Source: a virus. Taken from it: 55,663 nt of DNA. Positions 7,669 to 14,146 of the stretch are shown piece by piece (the first letter of the stretch is position 1; each line of letters begins with the position of its first letter). The notes beneath the pieces are model-generated. The model had not been told where the DNA came from. It ran no database searches and worked only from the letters and a program-made list of their open reading frames with translations. Both the position numbers and the translations under genes were made by a program. The stretch lies in the IMG/VR virus record IMGVR_UViG_3300044984_002647, positions 1 to 55,663 of that record; one strand, written 5' to 3'.

Positions 7669-9645
7669 ATGTCAAATACACTTCCAACAAAAATGTCGCA
7701 GTTCGAAAATACAAATTCTCTAGGTTTGGGGAGTTTTCTCGTTGGGTTGGGATTAAATGGAAGCGGACAGACAATCAATGTAAAAATATCCGAGACTTCT
7801 GCTTCATATCATCTAGGAAAAAATAGATGGATTTTTCCGGCAGTAACAAGTTCATCTGATCCTCGTGGGGACAATGGAGCAGAATCGTTTGACTCGGTTG
7901 GAAATTATTGGATAAAATCCGGAAGCACGTGGATTGTAAATTCAACAACATCAACCAGTGCTAGTTACTCGGAAACTGCATCGGTGTCGAGCTATTCAAT
8001 TTCTTCGAGTTATGCATCTTCCACAAAAAGTGCGAGCTATTCAACGACGGCGGCGAGTGCAAGCTACGCAATATCAGCCAGTTACACATCGACTACAACA
8101 AGTGCAAGTTATTCTATATCATCAAGTTTTGCATTAACTACATCTAACGCAACAAGTGCAAGTTATTCTAGCACATCGAGTTATTCGTTAACTACAACAA
8201 GTGCAAGTTATTCTGATGCATCAAAATCTTCTAGCTTTTCTGCAACTTCTACTTCCGCCAGTTATTCGATATCGGCAAGTTTTTCTACTACGAGCATATC
8301 ATCTAGCAACAGTGTAACTTCGAGTTTTTCATTGACGGTTACGTCGGCAAGTTTTTCTGGGCAAGCAAACACTTCAAGCTATGCACTAACATCTATAGCA
8401 AAAACTGGTTCTTTATATTCCAGATTAGTAAAGAACACCGCGTCAAGTTTAACCAATCCAGTTACTCAAACATCTTGGGTAAAAGCAGACACTTTTAATG
8501 TAAGAGATTATGGTGCAATCGGAAATGGAACAACCGACGATACTTCTGCAATATTAGCGGCTGTCAGCGCGTCCGTAATGTCCGGCGGAGGAACAGTATA
8601 TTTTCCAGACGGAATATATTCTATTTCATCATCCGTCATTGTTCCTAGCAATCCACAATGCGACATCGCATTGGTTGGAAATGGCTCAAACGTCTCAATA
8701 ATAAAACAAAATGGTTCGGCCAACGGAATATATTTCAACATGGATAACGGCGGAACCGGCGACCAAATTTATCAAGTGTTAATAGATAAAATTGGATTGT
8801 GGGCAAATACTACAACACAAACTGCCATCACAGTAACATATGGAACAACGAGTGTGTCAGCACATCAAAATACATCCGTTATTATCAATGATGTTCATAT
8901 TCTTTCGGACGGTTCAAATTATTGGTCAAATGGAATTGTATTAGAATCGGCATGGAATTTCCAAATTAATAAGGCAATGGTGGTAGGAAACGCCGCAGCT
9001 TATACAGGCAGCGCATTAGAAATTAAAAGAATGTGCGTCAATGGCACTATTCATCAATCTCAATTTAATTTCTGGGACACGGGCATTTATGTAAATACCG
9101 CAGATTATTCTTCTGCTGGGCAGAATACCGAAGGATTATTAATGAACCAATTATTCATGGTTCCAGTAAGACGAGGAATTTATGCAGCCGGTAATGGAGG
9201 ATTTACTGCAATTGCTGGATTGGATTGGGCAAATCGCCCGGTCGCAGGAAGAATTGCACTATTAACTTTAACCAATAGCCACATCGACTCAAGAAATTCC
9301 GGAACTCCAATATCTTTAAACAATGTTGAAGGACATTATATCACAAATAATTTCTTAATTTGTGATGGGTCCGGAAGCTTGATTAGTTATAATAACGCAT
9401 ATGAAGGAAATCTGATTGGTAATACTTTATACAATGCTGGGTCCGGCCCCTCTGTTTATGTTGGTGGGTTCACTGGGTCGGCCAACGTCATGACTGCCAA
9501 TATTTTGCGCGGCGGTTCCACCCATTTTTATTTGGAATCCAGTTCTATGTATAATAAGGTTTATGGTAACACAGGAGCAAACTTTTTGACTCCAACGGTC
9601 GTAGATTTAGGCACGAGCAATTTGGTCGGAAGTTCTGGAACTTAA
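7669..9645 (+). CDS. Tailspike with pectate-lyase-like beta-helix
   Basis: This 658-aa protein has three parts. The N-terminal ~95 residues form a head domain. Residues ~97-243 are Ser/Ala/Tyr repeats (SASYS, SSYAS). From about residue 265 a depolymerase-like domain begins with FNVRDYGAIGNGTTDDTSAI and 'GGGTVYFPDGIYSI', the classic start of pectate-lyase-3/glycosyl-hydrolase-28-like right-handed beta-helices in phage tailspikes. Later Asn-rich rungs fit a solenoid. Family knowledge suggests binding or cleavage of host polysaccharide. I cannot assign catalytic residues by eye, so enzymatic action is unproven. A TA-rich leader (TATACATATAAATTT) lies directly before the ATG, with no SD. Confidence 0.8.
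   Translation: MSNTLPTKMSQFENTNSLGLGSFLVGLGLNGSGQTINVKISETSASYHLGKNRWIFPAVTSSSDPRGDNGAESFDSVGNYWIKSGSTWIVNSTTSTSASYSETASVSSYSISSSYASSTKSASYSTTAASASYAISASYTSTTTSASYSISSSFALTTSNATSASYSSTSSYSLTTTSASYSDASKSSSFSATSTSASYSISASFSTTSISSSNSVTSSFSLTVTSASFSGQANTSSYALTSIAKTGSLYSRLVKNTASSLTNPVTQTSWVKADTFNVRDYGAIGNGTTDDTSAILAAVSASVMSGGGTVYFPDGIYSISSSVIVPSNPQCDIALVGNGSNVSIIKQNGSANGIYFNMDNGGTGDQIYQVLIDKIGLWANTTTQTAITVTYGTTSVSAHQNTSVIINDVHILSDGSNYWSNGIVLESAWNFQINKAMVVGNAAAYTGSALEIKRMCVNGTIHQSQFNFWDTGIYVNTADYSSAGQNTEGLLMNQLFMVPVRRGIYAAGNGGFTAIAGLDWANRPVAGRIALLTLTNSHIDSRNSGTPISLNNVEGHYITNNFLICDGSGSLISYNNAYEGNLIGNTLYNAGSGPSVYVGGFTGSANVMTANILRGGSTHFYLESSSMYNKVYGNTGANFLTPTVVDLGTSNLVGSSGT
7957..8397 (+). repeat. Ser/Ala/Tyr coding repeats in tailspike
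   Basis: Imperfect repeats encode (T/S)(T/S)SASYS-type units, e.g. repeated acaagtgcaagttattct. They form a flexible or fibrous stalk between the head and the beta-helix. Similar repeats occur in the fibres ending at 1355 and 4912, pointing to shared module ancestry. Confidence 0.75.
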
Positions 9646-9691
9646 TCCGAAAAATACAATCTTTGGGTTATATATATAGACATAGAAATCT

Positions 9692-10021
9692 ATGCCAACA
9701 ACATATAAAATTTTAGGAAGCGCAGCACCTAGTACAGCCGGTGCAACATTATATACAGTACCGACTACTGGAAACGCTGTGATATCTACAGTGTCGGTGG
9801 CAAATATAACAACTGGTTCTAGAACTTTTAAGTTAATATTGAAACCTACCGCGGCAACAACTCTTGCTAATAATCATTATCTAGCAAATGATTCAATTGT
9901 TCCCGCAAATGACACTATTGTACTCACTCTTGGAATAACAATGTCGGGAAGCAATGTGCTGATTGGGTCGGGTAGTACATCAGACATAGCATTTAATGTT
10001 TTTGGTTCGGAAATAACATAA
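9692..10021 (+). CDS. Small virion protein (109 aa), unknown
   Basis: The N-terminus MPTTYKILGSAAPSTAG and 'TLYTVPTTGNAVISTVSVANITTGSRTFKL' pattern predict a small beta-sandwich, rich in Thr/Ala and low in charge. Proteins of this size and composition occur next to fibre genes in many aquatic myophages and are taken as head or tail decoration proteins; that is recollection, not a search result. It is preceded by ggttatatatatag and no SD. The next gene follows after 7 nt. Function unknown. Confidence 0.6.
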   Translation: MPTTYKILGSAAPSTAGATLYTVPTTGNAVISTVSVANITTGSRTFKLILKPTAATTLANNHYLANDSIVPANDTIVLTLGITMSGSNVLIGSGSTSDIAFNVFGSEIT

Positions 10022-10028
10022 TTTTATT

Positions 10029-10397
10029 ATGTCACACTTTGCAGAAGTAATAAATGGTAGAGTGGAACGAGTAATTGTTGCCGAACAAGATTTCATAGAT
10101 AGTGGTGCAGTGGGCGACCCAGCAAATTGGATACAGACCTCGTATAATAGCAGAATAAGAAATATGTTTGCTCAACCCGGCTTTGTGTACGACAAAGAAA
10201 GAGACGTTTTTTATCCATCGCAACCATATCCATCTTGGTTATTACAACCTTCGTATCAAGAATATCTTGATGAAAATAACAATATAGTATTAGGACCAAA
10301 AAAACTTAATTGGATAGCCCCAGTAAAATATCCGCCGGATTTTTATAAAAAAGTATATAATTGGAACGAAGATTTATTGAAATGGGAAGAATCTTAA
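10029..10397 (+). CDS. Conserved T4-like marine phage protein (122 aa)
   Basis: The N-terminus MSHFAEVINGRVERVIVAEQ followed by DFIDSGAVGDPANWIQTSYN is a highly recognisable segment of a protein found in the tail-fibre regions of cyanophages and other aquatic T4-like phages. Its function is not established. The C-terminal part is Trp/Tyr/Pro-rich (PYPSWLL, VYNWNEDLLKWEES), as in that family. It lies between the 109-aa protein and a glycine-rich adhesin, 3 nt before the latter. A structural or fibre-attachment role is inferred. The family match is the strongest single pointer to an aquatic host. Confidence 0.7.
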   Translation: MSHFAEVINGRVERVIVAEQDFIDSGAVGDPANWIQTSYNSRIRNMFAQPGFVYDKERDVFYPSQPYPSWLLQPSYQEYLDENNNIVLGPKKLNWIAPVKYPPDFYKKVYNWNEDLLKWEES

Positions 10398-10400
10398 AAA

Positions 10401-11237
10401 ATGTCATCTGGTTTATATTCAAACAGATTAATTTCCAGACGCTTGGTCGTTGGGTTGATTACACCAACTTTGGTGATGATAACAGGTTCCATGACATGGA
10501 CAGCTCCAAGAGCAATATCCGGTTCAACATTTTTAGTGTTAGTGGTTGGCGGAGGCGGAAATGCGGGTAACAACAATATTTGGGCGAGTGGCGGTGGGGG
10601 AGGCGGTGCAGCACACACCGCATCGGTTCAATTTACTTCAAGCGCGCAATATCCAATAGTCATCGGCTCCGGTGGAAGTAGAACTGAAGCATTTTCTATG
10701 ACTGCATCGGCGGGAGGAGCCGGTGGCGCATATGGAATAAATACCGGAAACGGGAATGCAAGTTCCGCTACTCCGGTGGGAGTATTGCAAGGCTCGGGTG
10801 GCGGCGGCGCGGGAAGTTTTCTGGCAAACGGAACTCGTCCCGGAGGAACCGGTGGAGGATATGGATTTACAGGTGGGTCGGGCACAGACTATGGCACAGG
10901 CACTACGGGCGGCGGCGGCGGCGGGCGAGGGGCGAGCGGTGGAAGTGAAGGGGGGGCCGGTGGCGCTGGTCTCGGGTATGCGCTTGGACCATTTTCGGTC
11001 ACGGTAGGCGGCGGCGGAGGAGGTGGGCAGGCATATTTATCCAACACTGCCGGTGGCGTGGGGGGAGTTGGAGGTGGGGGAAACGCAACTGGTACTGGTA
11101 TATATGCGGGCAAACCGCAATCGGGAAATCCGAACACCGGCGGTGGTGGTGGTGGAAAAGGATATACCTTCGAATCTGCTGGTAATGGTGGGTCGGGAGT
11201 AGTTTATATTTTTTATTATACATATGGAGGATATTAA
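10401..11237 (+). CDS. Glycine-rich adhesin-like protein 3
   Basis: The N-terminal region reads MITGSMTWTAPRAISGSTFL then 'VLVVGGGGN', the typical opening of glycine-rich domains in phage and bacterial surface proteins. Nearly the whole remainder alternates poly-Gly runs with short hydrophobic strands and ends in 'SGVVYIFYYTYGGY'. It resembles the gene that follows more than the pair at 5417-7342, so there are two subfamilies. Pure GGC codon runs (10908-10922) make it locally very G+C-rich. The start is 3 nt after the previous stop and lacks an SD. Receptor-binding or fibre-tip function is inferred. Confidence 0.7.
   Translation: MSSGLYSNRLISRRLVVGLITPTLVMITGSMTWTAPRAISGSTFLVLVVGGGGNAGNNNIWASGGGGGGAAHTASVQFTSSAQYPIVIGSGGSRTEAFSMTASAGGAGGAYGINTGNGNASSATPVGVLQGSGGGGAGSFLANGTRPGGTGGGYGFTGGSGTDYGTGTTGGGGGGRGASGGSEGGAGGAGLGYALGPFSVTVGGGGGGGQAYLSNTAGGVGGVGGGGNATGTGIYAGKPQSGNPNTGGGGGGKGYTFESAGNGGSGVVYIFYYTYGGY
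10908..10922 (+). repeat. GGC trinucleotide run
   Basis: Five consecutive GGC codons lie in the glycine-rich adhesin-like gene. Similar short GGC/GGA/GGT arrays recur near 11009-11030 and 11808-11826. Slippage by whole codons would change loop length without a frameshift. Confidence 0.7.
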
Positions 11238-11239
11238 TC

Positions 11240-12058
11240 ATGTCAGTATCATTAATAACAAATAAAACAATATCAAAGCGGTTTGTATTTCCGTATATAT
11301 CTAGTTACCAACGAATAGAAATAAACTCTTCTGCCACATGGACTTCTCCTTCAACGTGTAATGGATTTTTTGTGCTGGTCGGGGGTGGTGGTGGTGGTGG
11401 CAATGGCGGAGGCGGCGCTGGTGGAGTAGTGATAAAAAATTTTTCATTTTTGAGCGGAAGCTCTTACCTAATAACTATCGGCGCTGGTTCCGGTGGCTCG
11501 GGAACTGCGACGGTGGGGTTTTTTGTAACGGCGTCCGGAGGAGGTTCTGGTGGCGCGAGAAATTCTGTTGGGTCAAGCGGTGGCTCTGGTGGCGGTGGTG
11601 GTAGTGGAGCATCCTACGCGGGCGGTTCTGGAACTCAACCCGGCAGCACTTTCGGCGGATATGGAAGTCCGGGAGGAACGGGAAGCACGGACAGTGCGGG
11701 CGGCGGAGGCGGCGCACTTGCAACTGGTTCATTCGGTTCACCGTATCCTTCCGGCGGAATTGGAATAAACTATAAGGCTACTAACGGATACGAAGTTGGT
11801 TACCTTGGCGGAGGCGGCGGGGGCGGAACGTGGTGGGAAGTTGATTCGTCGGTATCTTATCCCGGCGGATTGGGAGGCGGAGGAAGTGGTTCATACACAT
11901 ATTACGTGGGAACTATCGCCAACACAGTATCTGCGCAAAACGGACAAACAAATACGGGAGGTGGTTCGGGTGGAAATAGTTTACCCGATGACGTTCCCCT
12001 CGGAGGCAGTGGAGTTGCACTTATATTTTTAGAAAAATATATAAATCCGTTTTATTAA
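11240..12058 (+). CDS. Glycine-rich adhesin-like protein 4
   Basis: This is the last of the four glycine-rich proteins (272 aa). It opens with SLITNKTISKRFVFPYISSY and 'SSATWTSPSTCNGFFVLVGGGGGGGN', parallel to the previous gene's N-terminus, and ends 'GGSGVALIFLEKYINPFY'. It is one of very few genes here with a good SD (ggagg at 11225-11229, inside the 3' end of the previous gene), suggesting coupled translation. Its stop overlaps by 4 nt the stop of the minus-strand sulfotransferase. Role by analogy: receptor-binding tip or fibre-bound protein. Confidence 0.7.
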   Translation: MSVSLITNKTISKRFVFPYISSYQRIEINSSATWTSPSTCNGFFVLVGGGGGGGNGGGGAGGVVIKNFSFLSGSSYLITIGAGSGGSGTATVGFFVTASGGGSGGARNSVGSSGGSGGGGGSGASYAGGSGTQPGSTFGGYGSPGGTGSTDSAGGGGGALATGSFGSPYPSGGIGINYKATNGYEVGYLGGGGGGGTWWEVDSSVSYPGGLGGGGSGSYTYYVGTIANTVSAQNGQTNTGGGSGGNSLPDDVPLGGSGVALIFLEKYINPFY

Positions 12059-12714
12059 TAGTTATAACCGAAAGAATCAAAATCTATTTTATAAAAATTA
12101 TAGACATTTTTTTTTATTTCTGGAGTATAATATGATAAAAAATCCATTTTGTCTGTCGATTTTAAAATGTGCGGAAATTTATTTTTTCCCGTGAGTATTA
12201 GTAAATCGGAAATACATTCGTCCATATTTTCAAACTTGTAGATTTTATCAATATCCAATAAATTTCCGCGCTCGTTTGCCAAATAAGAAAATTGGGTTTC
12301 TAGGTGGCCGTCATATAGCCAATTTCTCGTGGCTGGATTCATTGACAGAGAATTAAAAACAAATTCAGAGAATGGGACATTATGTTTGTATCCAAACACA
12401 GAAAAGTGATATGCAGACACCAGTCTATCATATGGATTTCTAACGACTGTTATTTTTCTGTATTTACTAAACTCTTCCGCACCTAAAATTTTTTTTAATT
12501 CCAATAGACTATAGTGTTGCATACTTTTTGACATGCACATTCTATATTCTATGTCACTAAACGCATCAATACCAGTTATTTGTAAAAACGAATTATTTTT
12601 TTCGGTTGTATAAAAATGCTCCGCCGTACTGATATCTAGTATATTTTCAATCGACGTTCCGGCGCATTTTGGTATATGAACGTGGAGTATGTTGTAGATT
12701 TTATTTAATGGCAT
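12055..12714 (-). CDS. Sulfotransferase family protein
   Basis: This 219-aa protein carries both PAPS-binding signatures of sulfotransferases: the 5'-phosphosulfate loop HIPKCAGTS at residues 13-21 and the 3'-phosphate motif VRNPYDRLVSAYH at residues 91-103 (R92, S100). The family transfers sulfate from PAPS to hydroxyls of carbohydrates or proteins. The size suits the small Sulfotransfer_2-like group. It overlaps the upstream glycosyltransferase by 10 nt on the same strand, indicating one transcript. The pair points against the surrounding tail-fibre genes. The substrate is unknown: virion glycans, host surface polysaccharide or host metabolites are all possible. Confidence 0.82.
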   Translation of the reverse strand: MPLNKIYNILHVHIPKCAGTSIENILDISTAEHFYTTEKNNSFLQITGIDAFSDIEYRMCMSKSMQHYSLLELKKILGAEEFSKYRKITVVRNPYDRLVSAYHFSVFGYKHNVPFSEFVFNSLSMNPATRNWLYDGHLETQFSYLANERGNLLDIDKIYKFENMDECISDLLILTGKNKFPHILKSTDKMDFLSYYTPEIKKNVYNFYKIDFDSFGYNY

Positions 12715-13700
12715 ACTATATTGTGTTTTTTGCAGTAATTTAAAATAAAAATATATTTATTTTTTCCGTCCGTGGGCGTCCCCGCAAAATGAATCAATGC
12801 AGTGTCGTCAATGTGCTGTTTTTCATACAAGTCTTTGGCACACGATACGGCGGGTTTTACGGTTGTTATAGCAACAATATCGTCGAGTAGGTCGTATTTA
12901 ACCAATTCCCCATATACAAAATAATGATTCATAAAAGATTGCTCAAAAAAATATATAGATGGCCAAACGTTCGCCAGCCATCGTATATTTTCAAAATGAT
13001 TTTGCATAGATAGAGTATTGTAGAAAAAAAACTGACCAGCGTTAAATATTTCTAGGTCATTAGTTTTTAACAATTTTAAATCTGTGGCGCTAAAAAATGC
13101 TAAACTGTGTGTTATTGTGCAAGACTTATACACATCAATCAGCTGGGGGGAGTTTGCATTTAATATGGGGGACCGCTTTGCGTGAAAAAAGTTATCCGGT
13201 TCTTCTAAGAACAATTTTGAGATTTCTCCCACGCAAATTATATCGGCGTCTAAAAATAATATTCTCTTGTACTCATTTATATTTTTAAAATCAAATATCT
13301 CCAATTTTTTCATACTCGCTTCCACTCCGTCAATCGGGGATTCCACTTCATGAAATAAAATATTACGCTGTGAGATACACTCCAACGAACATATCATTTT
13401 CTTCGTCGGTGAATCTGTTATAATTAATACGTCAAATGGTGTGGCCGAAGAAATCGACTTTAAAGACATTTCTAGCAAAGAAATATAGTCCGCACCAAAT
13501 GCACAGTAATATATTAAATTTTTTTCTCCTATAAATCCACTCGAAAGAACATTTGCTTGCTTTCGGCGTTTTTCTAGTTCATACAATATTTGGGCTTTAT
13601 CGGGCGGAATTCCTTTGTATGGAGAATTTTTATTCTGTCGCATTACATTTTTGCTACCTTTAAATGCAGATAAATTATAATTTCTTGTTGCTTGGTTCAT
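12705..13700 (-). CDS. Glycosyltransferase, GT8-like
   Basis: The 331-aa protein has a GT-A-type core: 'LIYYCAFGADYISLLEMSLKS' near residues 62-82, then KRILFLDADIICVGEI with the metal-binding DxD (DAD, residues 151-153). A late 'IHFAGT' near residue 304 resembles the His-Gly motif of family GT8. The first ~55 residues (KGSKNVMRQNKNSPYKGIPP) are basic and unrelated to the core. It is probably transcribed from the A/T-rich divergent region at 13701-13760. Acting with the sulfotransferase, it could decorate fibre proteins or alter the host surface; this is inference. Sugar donor and acceptor cannot be read from the sequence. Confidence 0.75.
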   Translation of the reverse strand: MNQATRNYNLSAFKGSKNVMRQNKNSPYKGIPPDKAQILYELEKRRKQANVLSSGFIGEKNLIYYCAFGADYISLLEMSLKSISSATPFDVLIITDSPTKKMICSLECISQRNILFHEVESPIDGVEASMKKLEIFDFKNINEYKRILFLDADIICVGEISKLFLEEPDNFFHAKRSPILNANSPQLIDVYKSCTITHSLAFFSATDLKLLKTNDLEIFNAGQFFFYNTLSMQNHFENIRWLANVWPSIYFFEQSFMNHYFVYGELVKYDLLDDIVAITTVKPAVSCAKDLYEKQHIDDTALIHFAGTPTDGKNKYIFILNYCKKHNIVCH

Positions 13701-13760
13701 AATTTATGCGTTTTGATTTTCATATGTATATATATACAAGAACAATAAATTTACATATAT

Positions 13761-14036
13761 ATGGAATTAAAATCAACACAACCAAATCAAATCAAGTTTA
13801 CCGACGAAGAAGTAAAAGAACTAGTCGCCTTGCGGAACACATATGACCAAATCACGGTCGAATTGGGAAGAATAGAGTTACAAAAGCGAGATATCAAAAA
13901 GTCCGAAACTATGATATTGGACAGATTGTCTTTTACCGAAACATCCGAAAAAACATTTCTTGACAGGATAGTGGCCAAGTACGGAGAAGGAAATTACGAC
14001 AATGAAACCGGGATTTTTACCCCGAAAAAAGTCTAA
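13761..14036 (+). CDS. Small coiled-coil protein before sheath (91 aa)
   Basis: A heptad-like helix spans 'TDEEVKELVALRNTYDQITVELGRIELQKRDIKK', followed by 'KTFLDRIVAKYGEGNYDNETGIFTPKK'. The ending 'YGEG-x-(N/D)-x-x-TG-x-F-TP' is familiar from short conserved proteins of aquatic T4-like phages whose role is unknown. It is highly charged, with no cysteines or membrane segment. It begins 60 nt after the divergent glycosyltransferase start and precedes the tail sheath. A structural or chaperone role is possible but unsupported. Confidence 0.65.
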   Translation: MELKSTQPNQIKFTDEEVKELVALRNTYDQITVELGRIELQKRDIKKSETMILDRLSFTETSEKTFLDRIVAKYGEGNYDNETGIFTPKKV

Positions 14037-14041
14037 TAATT

Positions 14042-14078
14042 AAAATATAACAAGAAAGTACTTTTTCTTATATTTTTT
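14042..14078 (+). terminator. Possible weak terminator before sheath gene
   Basis: An imperfect hairpin (aatata.aca.agaaa pairing with tttcttatatt, three-base bulge) is followed by TTTTTTA. It would separate the 91-aa gene from the sheath transcript. Stability is low, so this is tentative. Confidence 0.35.
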
Positions 14079-14146
14079 ATGTTTTGAGTTTTTCTAACAT
14101 ACTTATATATAGACTTTTTATCTAACTTTAATAGGAGAAAAAACAT

